Shown in pieces: positions 1 through 8,375 of a stretch of 64,000 nucleotides of DNA. Position 1 is the stretch's first letter, and every line of letters starts with the position of its first letter. Source of the DNA: Kitasatospora sp. MMS16-BH015 (lineage in GTDB: Bacteria > Actinomycetota > Actinomycetes > Streptomycetales > Streptomycetaceae); the NCBI RefSeq assembly GCF_002943525.1, contig NZ_CP025394.1:4464001-4528000 (forward strand), written 5' to 3'. The translations under genes were made by a program, and so were the position numbers. The notes under the pieces are model-generated. The model was not told where the DNA came from. It made no database searches and worked only from the letters and a program-made list of their open reading frames with translations.

Positions 1-2049
1 GTGCAGGCCGTGGCCCATCACGTCGCCGACCACCAGCGCCACCCGGCTGCCCGGCAGCTGGATCGCGTCGAACCAGTCGCCGCCCACCTCGGCCCGGCGG
101 TCGCCCGGCATGTAGCGGTGGGCGATCTGCACCCCGGGGATCCGCGGCGGGCTGGTCGGGATCATGCTCCGCTGCAGCGTGGTGGCCACCTTGGACTCGG
201 CCCGGTGCAGCCGGGCGTTGTCCAGCGAGAGCGCGGCCCGGGCGGCCAGCTCGCGCAGGGTGGCCGCGTCGGCGCGGTCGAAGGGGGTGCGGTCGGGCAG
301 CCGCAGCAGCTTGAGGATGCCGAGCACGGTGCCGCGGGCGGAGAGCGGCAGCACCAGCATCGAGCGGCCGGTCACTATCGGCACCAGGTCCTGGCTGCCC
401 AGCGATAGCGCGTACTCCACCGCCACGTCCGGGGTGACCGTCTCCACCAGCACCGGGGAGTTCTCCTGGAGCGCCAGGCCGGGCGGGGTGGAGCGCGGCA
501 TCGACATCAGCGCGCCCTCCTCCAGCACATGCTCCCACTCGCCGGTGGCCGCGTTGAAGGCCCGGGCCACCCGGCGCAGCGAGGTGTCGTCGTCCGGCCG
601 GCCGATCGGCAGCTCGGAGTCGGCGATCAGGCCGTCCAGCAGGTCGACGCAGGCGAAGTCGGCGACCCGGGGCACCAGCACCTCGCACAGCTCGCGGGCC
701 GTGGTGTCGAGGTCCAGGGTGGTGCCGACACTGCTGCCGACCTCGCTCAGCAGGGCCAGCTGCTCGCTCGCCGGGCCGCTGGTCAGCACCTCGACGGCCG
801 TGGAGGACTGGGCGGGCAGGGTGGTGACCAGCGCCGGGGCGGCGTGGCCGTGGGCGGAAGGTTCGATGGTGGGGCCTCCCGTGGTCGGGGCGGTGGAGTG
901 CGAGCTCGCTCCCGGGCCGCTCTCGCTCGGGCCGCCGGGGCCGTGCGGGTTGCGGGGGGCGTCGGCGCTCGGGCCGGTCGGTGCGGCCGGGGGGTACGGC
1001 GGGGCGGCGCTGCGCGGGCCGGGCACGCCGACCGGCAGCAGGCCGATCGCGGCCTGGCCGGGCGCGGGCCGGGCCGGCTCTGGCGGCCGCCGGGCGGCGG
1101 ACCGGGGCTGGACGGCGCGCTGCTGCGCCGTCGGGTAGCGCCGGCCGAGCCCGGCCGCGACCCGGGCCACCCCGGAGCCGGCCGGTTCGTAGGGCAGCAC
1201 CGGCAGGCGGGTGGCGGAGTCGACCCAGAGCGCGGGGGCGCCGGTGCCGGTCAGCTGGGCCAGCAGGCTCCGGCGGCGCTCCTCGGAGCAGCGGGGCAGC
1301 AGGGCCTCGGCTGCGGCCAGGGCGGCGGCGCCGTCGGCGGGGGCGGGCGCGCCGGGGGTGGCGGTGACGGGGGTGAAGCCGGCCGCGATGCGGTGGAAGC
1401 CGCCCCGGCCGGCCGGGGCCGCCGCGTACGGGAGGAGGCGCTCGCCGAGGGCGATCCGGGGGCCGGCCGCGCGGAGCGGGCGGGCGTCGGCGGCCAGTAC
1501 CAGGAGGGTGCGGCCTGCCGGTTCGGTGAGCGGGTAGGCCCACCAGAGCATGTCGCGCAGCCGCTCCTCACGGTCCAGCACCGCCATCGAACCGGCCCAG
1601 GGCAGGCCGTCGGCGCCGGTCAGCGCGGCCAGGGTGTCGAAGGCGTCGCAGCGGCGGCCCGCCCCGCCGGGCTGGCCGCCGGCCGTCTCCGGGCGGGGCT
1701 CCACGGCGGGCAGCAGCCCGCTGGCGGCCCGGCCCCGGGTGACCTCGGCGCGGTGGCCGAACAGCTCCTCGGCGGCCCGGTTCCACCGGTCGATCCGGCC
1801 GTGGGTGTCGACCAGCACGGAGGCCACCCGCAGCAGCGCGACCACCCCGGCGGGGCGGATGCCGGGCGGGACGACGGAACTGCGGGCGCTTGCCGGCGGG
1901 GGTGTGGCGGCGGGTGCGGGTGTGGCGGGGCCGGCCGGCCCGGTGGGGGCCGGTGGGTGGGGCGTGCCGTGGCTGCTGGGCGCGCGGTGCGTGTGCGGCG
2001 CGCTCGGCGTGTCCGGCGTACTCGGTGTGGAGTTTGGCTCGTCCGCCAT
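1..2049 (-). CDS. PAS/GAF domain SpoIIE-type PP2C phosphatase, 3' end missing
   Basis: The minus strand is open from ATG at 2049 to the left edge, so 683 residues are visible and the C-terminus is lost. A Pro/Ala-rich N-terminus is followed by a PAS-like segment (about residues 65-200, with WNRAAEELFGHRAEV). A low-complexity linker leads to a GAF domain (about 430-590, beginning near LALLSEVGSSVG). The start of a SpoIIE/PP2C phosphatase domain lies at the edge (LQRSMIP, then GGDWFDAI and VALVVGDVMGHG, which contains metal-binding Asp residues). Such proteins usually dephosphorylate anti-anti-sigma factors in actinomycete stress or development signalling; the partner here is unknown. Plus-strand frames across the same bases are Gly/Ala/Arg-rich noise. 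Confidence 0.9.
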   Translation of the reverse strand, partial: MADEPNSTPSTPDTPSAPHTHRAPSSHGTPHPPAPTGPAGPATPAPAATPPPASARSSVVPPGIRPAGVVALLRVASVLVDTHGRIDRWNRAAEELFGHRAEVTRGRAASGLLPAVEPRPETAGGQPGGAGRRCDAFDTLAALTGADGLPWAGSMAVLDREERLRDMLWWAYPLTEPAGRTLLVLAADARPLRAAGPRIALGERLLPYAAAPAGRGGFHRIAAGFTPVTATPGAPAPADGAAALAAAEALLPRCSEERRRSLLAQLTGTGAPALWVDSATRLPVLPYEPAGSGVARVAAGLGRRYPTAQQRAVQPRSAARRPPEPARPAPGQAAIGLLPVGVPGPRSAAPPYPPAAPTGPSADAPRNPHGPGGPSESGPGASSHSTAPTTGGPTIEPSAHGHAAPALVTTLPAQSSTAVEVLTSGPASEQLALLSEVGSSVGTTLDLDTTARELCEVLVPRVADFACVDLLDGLIADSELPIGRPDDDTSLRRVARAFNAATGEWEHVLEEGALMSMPRSTPPGLALQENSPVLVETVTPDVAVEYALSLGSQDLVPIVTGRSMLVLPLSARGTVLGILKLLRLPDRTPFDRADAATLRELAARAALSLDNARLHRAESKVATTLQRSMIPTSPPRIPGVQIAHRYMPGDRRAEVGGDWFDAIQLPGSRVALVVGDVMGHGLH

Positions 2050-2270
2050 GGATCCGGTCTGCTCCCGCCTGGCCGCTGCGCCTTCCTGATGTCCGCCCGG
2101 CTTTCGTGCGCCTTCCAGCGAAGCACGGAGAGGGGCGGGACTGATAGCTAATCGAGGAGATTCGTCAGTATCAGTTGCGTGTCGTGCGGGGCGCGCCCCC
2201 TGGTGCTCCTGATCCATCCGTCCGGACGGAGGCCGTCCGGGTGGCGGGGCGCTTGGGTAGGGTGGCGCGG

Positions 2271-3725
2271 GTGAGTGCCGAGACGCCTGCCCCCTGGACC
2301 GATCCCGAGCGGCAGCAGCTGGAGGAGTTGGTCGCCGCGACCGAGCTGGCCTGGCTGACGCTCGACGTCGAGGTGGAGACCCTGCGGGTCGAGATCGACA
2401 ACTTCGCGCTGGTCCACCACGAGCTGCTCGGGCCGCTGTACGCCCGGCTGGACGAGCTGGACGCGCTGATCGCCGAGGCGGTGGCCGCCGCGAGCGGCGA
2501 CCCGGAGGACCTGCGGCGGGCCGAGGAGGCCCGGCGGCTGGTCGCCGACCAGCCGGAGCTCGACGCCCTGCGGGACGCGGTCGCGGCGGCCGAGGCGGAG
2601 GCGGCGGCCGAGCCGGCCGAGCCGCCCACGGCCGGGCGGCGGGTGCGGCCGGACCGGGAGGCGCAGCGGGTCTACCGCGAGCTGGCCCGCCGGGCCCACC
2701 CGGACCTGTCCACCGACCCGGCCGAGCAGGAGCGCCGCTCGGCCTTCATCGCGCGGGTCAACGAGGCGTACGCGGCGGGCGACTCCGGCCGGCTGACCGA
2801 GCTCGCGGAGGAGTGGCGGACGGCCCCCGAATCGGCGCCGGACCTCGGCTCCCCCGACCGGCTCGGCTGGCTGCGGGACCGGTTGGAGTGGCTGCGCGGC
2901 CGGATCGGCGCCCTGGCCACCGAGCAGGTCCGGCTGGAGCGCACCCCGATGGGCGAGCTGCTGCAGCTCGCCCCGCAGGAGCCCGAGCGCCTGCTGGAGG
3001 AGCTGGCCGAGCAGCTGCTCGCCCGCGCCGCCGACCGGCGCGCGGAGCTGGAGCGGGTGCTCGGTGAGCTGGAGCAGCGGATGACGGGCGGCTCCTCCTA
3101 CGGCGCGGCCGGGGCCGATGGGCCCGGGGGCGGCGGCCCGTACGCCGGGCAGACCGGGGTGGGCGCGGCTGACGCCGGCGACCACGGTGCGCGGGGCGCG
3201 GGCGGCGACGCCTACGGCGCGCCTACGGCGGCCGGCGTACCTGGTGGGGTGGCTGGGCAGGAGACCGCCGGCGCCTACGGCGCGCCTACGGCCGGGCAGG
3301 CGGCTGGGCAGGGGGTCGGGCAGGGGGTCGGTCGGGACGCCGCCGAGGGGTACGACAATGGTGGGGCCGATCACCACAGGACTCAGGAGAGCTCGACGAT
3401 GTTCACTCAGCTGCCCAGCACCGACGCCGCCTCGGTGCCCGATGACGCTCTGCTGCTCGACGTGCGGGAGCAGGACGAGTGGGACGCCGGGCACGTGGAC
3501 GGTGCGCTGCACATCCCGATCGGCGAGGTCGTCGAGCGGCTCGGTGAGTTGCCGGACGGGAAGCTCTACGTGGTGTGCCGGGTCGGCGGTCGCTCGGCGC
3601 AGGTGGTGCAGTACCTGGTGGCCCAGGGGCGGGAGGCCGTGAACGTGGACGGCGGGATGTTCGCCTGGGAGGGCGCCGGGCGGCCGATGGTGAGCTCGGA
3701 CGGGCGGGACGCCTTCGTCCTCTGA
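2271..3725 (+). CDS. J-domain protein fused in frame to a rhodanese domain
   Basis: I chose GTG at 2271 (VSAETPAPW), which gives 484 residues. The N-terminal half is a coiled-coil segment followed by a DnaJ-like J domain with the HPD tripeptide near residue 143 (RVYRELARRAHPDLS). A Gly/Ala/Tyr/Thr-rich linker from about 280 to 370 contains the repeated AYGAPTA. The last 108 residues are a single-domain rhodanese with the active-site loop CRVGGRSA. In-frame ATG 3399 has its own AGGAG ribosome-binding site, so the rhodanese could also be made alone. J domains stimulate Hsp70 and rhodaneses transfer sulfur. I would normally expect two separate genes here; the reading frame is uninterrupted. Confidence 0.8.
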   Translation: MSAETPAPWTDPERQQLEELVAATELAWLTLDVEVETLRVEIDNFALVHHELLGPLYARLDELDALIAEAVAAASGDPEDLRRAEEARRLVADQPELDALRDAVAAAEAEAAAEPAEPPTAGRRVRPDREAQRVYRELARRAHPDLSTDPAEQERRSAFIARVNEAYAAGDSGRLTELAEEWRTAPESAPDLGSPDRLGWLRDRLEWLRGRIGALATEQVRLERTPMGELLQLAPQEPERLLEELAEQLLARAADRRAELERVLGELEQRMTGGSSYGAAGADGPGGGGPYAGQTGVGAADAGDHGARGAGGDAYGAPTAAGVPGGVAGQETAGAYGAPTAGQAAGQGVGQGVGRDAAEGYDNGGADHHRTQESSTMFTQLPSTDAASVPDDALLLDVREQDEWDAGHVDGALHIPIGEVVERLGELPDGKLYVVCRVGGRSAQVVQYLVAQGREAVNVDGGMFAWEGAGRPMVSSDGRDAFVL

Positions 3726-3810
3726 GGGCCCGGGGGCCGGCGGACCCCTGTCGCGGGTGCGGCCCGGTGGGGCAGGATGACCGGGCACACCGCGCTGGGA
3801 GGAGGCCGCC

Positions 3811-4443
3811 GTGGAGCCACGGGTCTGGTCCCGCCCGGCGAAGGCGGTGCTCGGGGTCGGCGGAGCCGGGCTGGTGCTCGGCACGCTGGCGTTCCTGGCG
3901 GCGCTGTTCCTGCACGTCGCGCCCGCCAACGTGCTCTCGCAGCGCTACCAGGCGCAGGTCGACGCGGTGGTCTACCCCGAGTTCGAGCAGAACTGGCGGC
4001 TCTTCGCGCCCAACCCCGTGCAGCAGGACCAGCACCTGGACGCCCGGGTGCAGACCATCGCCGCCGGGCGGATCACCACCCGGGAGTGGGTGGACCTGAC
4101 GGCGCAGGACTACGCGGCCGTCCGGCACGATCCGGCGCCCGGGCACGTGGCGCAGAACCTGCTCCGGCGGGCCTGGGACTTCTACGCCTCCACCCACCCC
4201 TCGGGTGACGGCCCGGCCGACGAGGAGCGCGGCCGGCTGGCCGAGGAGTACCTGAAGCGGGCCGGGCTGGCCCGGATCGGGGCGGTGGCGGCCGGGGAGC
4301 GGGTGCTCCAGGTGGAGTTCCGGCTGCGGACGGCCGCGATCGGGCCGCCGGCCTGGAGCCGGGAGGACCCGTCCGCGGCCGTGCCGGACCGGGTGCTGCC
4401 CTGGTGGCCGGTGGACGGGACCGACCTGCGGGGGCTCGGATGA
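3811..4443 (+). CDS. DUF5819 family membrane-anchored protein
   Basis: The start is GTG 3811, just after GGAGG. The 210-residue product has one N-terminal membrane segment (about residues 11-36, VLGVGGAGLVLGTLAFLAAL). An extracytoplasmic part follows with FEQNWRLFAPNPVQQD, a motif I associate with DUF5819. It overlaps the HTTM gene by ATGA, so the two are translationally coupled, and this pairing is common in actinomycetes. The biochemical role is unknown; partnership with the HTTM protein is inferred from the overlap. Confidence 0.8.
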   Translation: MEPRVWSRPAKAVLGVGGAGLVLGTLAFLAALFLHVAPANVLSQRYQAQVDAVVYPEFEQNWRLFAPNPVQQDQHLDARVQTIAAGRITTREWVDLTAQDYAAVRHDPAPGHVAQNLLRRAWDFYASTHPSGDGPADEERGRLAEEYLKRAGLARIGAVAAGERVLQVEFRLRTAAIGPPAWSREDPSAAVPDRVLPWWPVDGTDLRGLG

Positions 4444-5525
4444 GGCTCCGTCAGGCGGTCGGGGTGTTCCTCGGACGGCCGGTGGGCCGCTACCAGGCGG
4501 CCGTGCTGCGGATCGGCTTCGGGCTGGCCTGGGCCGCGTACCTGCTGCGCGAGTGGCCCGAGCGGCGGGTGCTGTACGGCGACCGCTCGCCCTGGTCCGA
4601 GGAGTTGGCCGGGCGGCTGCTCGCGCAGACGCACGCCTTCACCGTGCTCCCGTGGCAGCACGGGCGGCTCTGGGCGGAGCTGGTCTACCACCTGGCGATC
4701 CTGGCCGCGCTGCTGCTCGCGCTCGGCTGGCGGACCAGGGCCAGTGCGGCGCTGTTCGCCGTCACCGTGCTCTCGCTGCAGAACCGGGACGTGCTGATCG
4801 GGGACGGCGGCGACAACCTCGTCCACCTGATGGCCCTGTACCTGCTGACGGTGCGTTGCTCGCTGGTCTGGTCGCTGGACGCCCGGCGGCTGCGGCGGAC
4901 CGGCCGGAGCGGGGCGGTCTGGCTCTGGGCCGGGCTCGGGGCGGCGCTCGCGCTGCTGGAGCCCGGGCCGCGGGCCGGGTGGTGGCTCTGGGTGCTCTGG
5001 GCGGTGGCGGGGCTCTGGTGGGCGGTGGACCGGTGGTGGCCGACGGGCGAGCCGCGGGCCGTGCTGGACGCGCTGGCCACCATGCTGCACAACTGCGGGA
5101 TGCCGGTGATCGCCGTCCAGGTGGTGCTGGTGTACGCCACGGCCGGTTGGTACAAGGTGCAGGGCTCGCGCTGGCAGGACGGCACCGCGCTCTACTACCC
5201 GCTGCACCTGGGCTACTTCACCCCCTGGCCCGCCCTCTCCGGGGCGGTGGCCGCGCTGCTGCCGGTGGTCTTCCTGCTCAGCTACGGCACCGTGCTGCTC
5301 CAGGTGGCCTTCCCGTTCACCCTGGCCAACCGGCGGCTCAAGAACGTGCTGCTGGTGGTGGTGATGGCCGAGCACCTGGGGATCGCGGTGCTGCTCGGGC
5401 TGCCGTTCTTCTCGCTGGCGATGCTGGCGGCCGACGCGGTCTTCCTGCCCACGGCCTGGCTGCTGGGCGCCGAGCGGCGGATCGGGCAGTGGACGAGGTC
5501 GTGGCGGGCGCAGGCCGTAAGCTGA
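4440..5525 (+). CDS. HTTM domain membrane protein (gamma-carboxylase-like)
   Basis: The start ATG 4440 overlaps the upstream stop, giving 361 residues. The protein is polytopic with many hydrophobic helices. It matches the HTTM family (horizontally transferred transmembrane domain, related to vitamin K-dependent gamma-carboxylase) in layout. Typical stretches are RIGFGLAWAAYLL near the N-terminus, the loop DGGDNLVHLMALYL, and VYATAGWYKVQGSRWQDGTALYY. It forms a two-gene unit with the DUF5819 protein, and FUSC follows after 4 nt. A carboxylase-like activity is suggested by the family name only; no substrate can be read from the sequence. Confidence 0.8.
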   Translation: MRLRQAVGVFLGRPVGRYQAAVLRIGFGLAWAAYLLREWPERRVLYGDRSPWSEELAGRLLAQTHAFTVLPWQHGRLWAELVYHLAILAALLLALGWRTRASAALFAVTVLSLQNRDVLIGDGGDNLVHLMALYLLTVRCSLVWSLDARRLRRTGRSGAVWLWAGLGAALALLEPGPRAGWWLWVLWAVAGLWWAVDRWWPTGEPRAVLDALATMLHNCGMPVIAVQVVLVYATAGWYKVQGSRWQDGTALYYPLHLGYFTPWPALSGAVAALLPVVFLLSYGTVLLQVAFPFTLANRRLKNVLLVVVMAEHLGIAVLLGLPFFSLAMLAADAVFLPTAWLLGAERRIGQWTRSWRAQAVS

Positions 5526-5529
5526 CGAT

Positions 5530-7653
5530 ATGTCCTGGTCTGCGGCTCTGGGTGCCACCGTGAAGGCCGGGCTGCACCTGGACCGGCGGCTGACCAGCCC
5601 CAAGCGGGCGCTGCGCGGGGCGGTGGCGGTGGCCGTGGTGGTCTTCCCCGCGCTCGCGCTGGCCGGGCCGGCCGCCGCCACCTCGGCGGCGATGGGCGCG
5701 TTCATCGCCGGCACCGCCACCTTCCAGCGCAGCTTCCGGCCGCGAGTCTCGCTGGCCGTGGCGGCCGGGATCGGACTGGGCGTCAGCACCTTCCTCGGCT
5801 ACCTGGCGGTCGGGGTGCCCGGGGCCTTCCCGGTGCTGCTCGCGGTCTGGGCCTTCGGCGCCGGGATGGCCTGGTCGATCGGGCCGAGCAGCGGGGTGGT
5901 GGCCGCCAACACGCTCTCGGTGATGCTGGTCGTGGTCCAACTGCCCGTCAGCGTGCCGACGGCCCTGGGCCACGGGCTGCTCTGCGCGCTGGGCGGCGCC
6001 GTGCAGGCGTTGGTGGTGACGGTCTGGCCGATGGACAGCTGGCGGGCGCAGCGCGACGCGCTCGCCGACACCTACGCCTCGCTGGCCGACTACGCCCGGC
6101 GGCTGCGGCAGGACCCCACCGCGCACGTGGACCCCGAGCCGTTCATCCTGGCCCGGCAGGCGGCCACCCTGACGCCCTGGCAGGCCCGGCACCGCCCGCC
6201 CGAACTGGCCGGGCTGCGCGGCATCGCCGAACGCGTCCGCCCTGCGCTCGCCGCCCTGGCCGACCCCAAGGTCGGCGCCCCCGAGGAGGGCCCGCAGCGC
6301 GACCGGGCGCGGGAGGTGCTGGCCGCCTCGGCCGAGGCGCTGGACTCGCTGGCCCGGGCGATCCGGCACGCCGAGCCGCTGCGCGCCACCCGCTCGGCCC
6401 CGGCGCTGACCCTGCTGGCCCCCGAGGAGACCGCCGAGGCCCGGCTCACCGGCCCGGCCCGGCGGGCCGCCCGGCGGTTGATCACCCTGCTGCGCAGGGC
6501 CGCCGACACCTTCGACAAGCAGGACCAGGAGACCGTCTCCACCCCCACCGTCGGCCCCGGCCTGCGCCGCCCGCCGCTGTTCCGGCTGGTGCCCACCGCC
6601 TGGCAGGCCGTCCGCCGCCAGCTCCAGCCGCGCTCGGCCGTCTTCCAGCACGCCGTCCGGCTGGCCGGGGTGGTGACGGTGGCCTACCTGACGGCCAAAC
6701 TGCTCGGCCTGCACCACGGCTACTGGGCGCCGATGACCGCCGCGATGGTGATGCGGCCCGACTTCGCCCAGACCTACAGCCGGGGCTTCGCCCGGCTGGC
6801 CGGCACGGTGGTCGGGGTGGCGCTCAGCACGGCGGTGGTGCAGGCCCTGCACCCCGGGCAGTGGCTCTCGGTGGCGCTGGCCGTGGTCTGCATCGGCGGG
6901 GCCTACCTGACGCTGCGCACCGGGTACGCGCTGATGACGGCCTGCGTCTCCTCCTACGTCGTCTTCCTGCTCGGCATCCAGCTGGGCGAGCCGTACCGGA
7001 CGGCGGTGGACCGGGTCGGGCTGACCCTGGTGGGCGGGGTGGTCGCGCTGCTCGCGTACGCGCTCTTCCCCACCTGGCAGACGGCCCGGCTGGCCGAGCG
7101 GCTGGCGGAGTGGCTGGCCGCCGCCGGGCGGTACGCGGGGGCGGTGCTCGGGGTCTTCGGCGAGCCGGCCCGGCGCGGGAGCGGGGAGGTGCGCAAGGCC
7201 CTGCTCGATTCGCGGGAGGCCCGCTCGGAGCTGCTCCAGGCGATCGAGCGGGCGGACGCCGAGCCGGTGCGGCACTCGGCGCACTCCCCCGAGCTCTCCC
7301 GCAAGCAGATCGACCGGGCCCGGGCGGCGGTCGGGCTGCTCGGGCGCAGCGTGGTGCTGCTCGAGGCGCACCTGCCGGAGGCGGACGCGGCGCCGGTGCC
7401 GGGGGCGGCGGAGTTCGCGGAGGAGCTGCGGTACGCCACGGCGATCGCGGCGGCGGCGCTGCTGGTGGGTCAGGAGGTGGACTTCGAGGGCCTGCGCAAG
7501 GCCCACCGGCAGTGGGAGGAGCAGCTGGCGGCGGCCGGGGCGGAGGGGGACGCGGTGCGGGTGGCCCGGGCGGGCGGCCGGCTGGTGATGCAGGCGGTGG
7601 GCGACCTGGAGAAGGCGGTGCGGCGGCGGGGGCCCGTACCCTCGGGGGCGTGA
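5530..7653 (+). CDS. FUSC family transporter-like membrane protein
   Basis: The product has 707 residues from ATG 5530. The architecture is the duplicated FUSC (fusaric acid resistance/aromatic acid exporter) plan. A first block of membrane helices spans about residues 25-175, followed by a soluble Arg/Ala-rich region, and a second block spans about 375-520 (HHGYWAPMTAAMVMRPDFAQTYSRGFARLAGTVVG split over two helices). A soluble helical C-terminus follows. Family members are proposed exporters of aromatic compounds or act at the cell envelope. The stop overlaps the GTG of the following methyltransferase gene, suggesting one operon from 3811 to 8300. Confidence 0.85.
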   Translation: MSWSAALGATVKAGLHLDRRLTSPKRALRGAVAVAVVVFPALALAGPAAATSAAMGAFIAGTATFQRSFRPRVSLAVAAGIGLGVSTFLGYLAVGVPGAFPVLLAVWAFGAGMAWSIGPSSGVVAANTLSVMLVVVQLPVSVPTALGHGLLCALGGAVQALVVTVWPMDSWRAQRDALADTYASLADYARRLRQDPTAHVDPEPFILARQAATLTPWQARHRPPELAGLRGIAERVRPALAALADPKVGAPEEGPQRDRAREVLAASAEALDSLARAIRHAEPLRATRSAPALTLLAPEETAEARLTGPARRAARRLITLLRRAADTFDKQDQETVSTPTVGPGLRRPPLFRLVPTAWQAVRRQLQPRSAVFQHAVRLAGVVTVAYLTAKLLGLHHGYWAPMTAAMVMRPDFAQTYSRGFARLAGTVVGVALSTAVVQALHPGQWLSVALAVVCIGGAYLTLRTGYALMTACVSSYVVFLLGIQLGEPYRTAVDRVGLTLVGGVVALLAYALFPTWQTARLAERLAEWLAAAGRYAGAVLGVFGEPARRGSGEVRKALLDSREARSELLQAIERADAEPVRHSAHSPELSRKQIDRARAAVGLLGRSVVLLEAHLPEADAAPVPGAAEFAEELRYATAIAAAALLVGQEVDFEGLRKAHRQWEEQLAAAGAEGDAVRVARAGGRLVMQAVGDLEKAVRRRGPVPSGA

Positions 7654-8300
7654 GCAGCGAAGGCGTGCCCCAGGTGGGGGAGCAGTACGACGAGGATCCG
7701 GACCGCGAGATCGGGGTGGGGCCCTACCCCGGGCCGTGGCCGGAGGGGGAGCAGTACGACCCGGAGCTGCTGGCCGGCGGCGACCGGCGCAACGTGGTGG
7801 ACCAGTACCGGTACTGGCGGCACGAGGCGATCGTGGCGGACCTGGACACCCGGCGGCACGGGTTCCACGTGGCCGTGGAGAACTGGCAGCACGACTTCAA
7901 CATCGGGTCGGTGGTGCGGACGGCCAACGCCTTCCTGGCCCAGGAGGTGCACATCGTCGGGCGCCGGCGGTGGAACCGGCGCGGGGCGATGGTGACGGAC
8001 CGGTACCAGCACGTGCGGCACCACTCGGACGTGGAGTCGCTGGCGGCGTACGCGGCGGGCCTGGGCATCCCGGTGATCGGGATCGACAACCTGCCGGGGG
8101 CGGTGCCGCTGGAGACCTTCGAGCTGCCGGAGCGGTGCGTGCTGCTGTTCGGGCAGGAGGGGCCGGGGCTGACGGAGGCGGCTTGGGCGCACTCGTCGGC
8201 GGTGTGTTCCATCGCGCAGTACGGGTCGACGAGGTCGATCAATGCGGGGGCGGCGGCGGCCATTGCGATGCACTCGTGGATTCGGGTGCACGGCAGATAG
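7650..8300 (+). CDS. TrmH/SpoU family RNA 2'-O-methyltransferase
   Basis: GTG 7650 overlaps the FUSC stop and gives 216 residues. The three SpoU motifs are visible in order: NIGSVVRTANAF (motif 1, about residues 85-96), LLFGQEGPGLTEAA (motif 2) and QYGSTRSINAGAAAAIA (motif 3), which form the trefoil-knot SAM site. An acidic Tyr/Glu/Pro-rich N-terminal stretch of about 50 residues precedes the catalytic domain. The likely role is ribose methylation of tRNA or rRNA; which nucleotide cannot be told. It is the last gene of the unit and is followed by a GC-rich hairpin before the convergent neighbour. Confidence 0.85.
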   Translation: MSSEGVPQVGEQYDEDPDREIGVGPYPGPWPEGEQYDPELLAGGDRRNVVDQYRYWRHEAIVADLDTRRHGFHVAVENWQHDFNIGSVVRTANAFLAQEVHIVGRRRWNRRGAMVTDRYQHVRHHSDVESLAAYAAGLGIPVIGIDNLPGAVPLETFELPERCVLLFGQEGPGLTEAAWAHSSAVCSIAQYGSTRSINAGAAAAIAMHSWIRVHGR

Positions 8301-8322
8301 TGCAACGGGCTGTTCTGTGGGT

Positions 8323-8366
8323 GGGCGCGGGGAGGGCGGGGGTTGGCCGCGCCGTTCCCCGCGCCC
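8323..8366. terminator. GC-rich hairpin between convergent genes
   Basis: GGGCGCGGGGA at 8323-8333 pairs perfectly with TCCCCGCGCCC at 8356-8366. It lies between two convergent genes, as a bidirectional terminator would. It belongs to a dispersed family also seen at 11009, 16257 and 51665. Confidence 0.6.
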
Positions 8367-8375
8367 CCGATCGGA

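Noticed and set aside
529..2151. 540-codon plus-strand open frame over the first gene
   Set aside because: Gly/Ala/Arg-rich noise; the minus strand encodes PAS, GAF and SpoIIE motifs.
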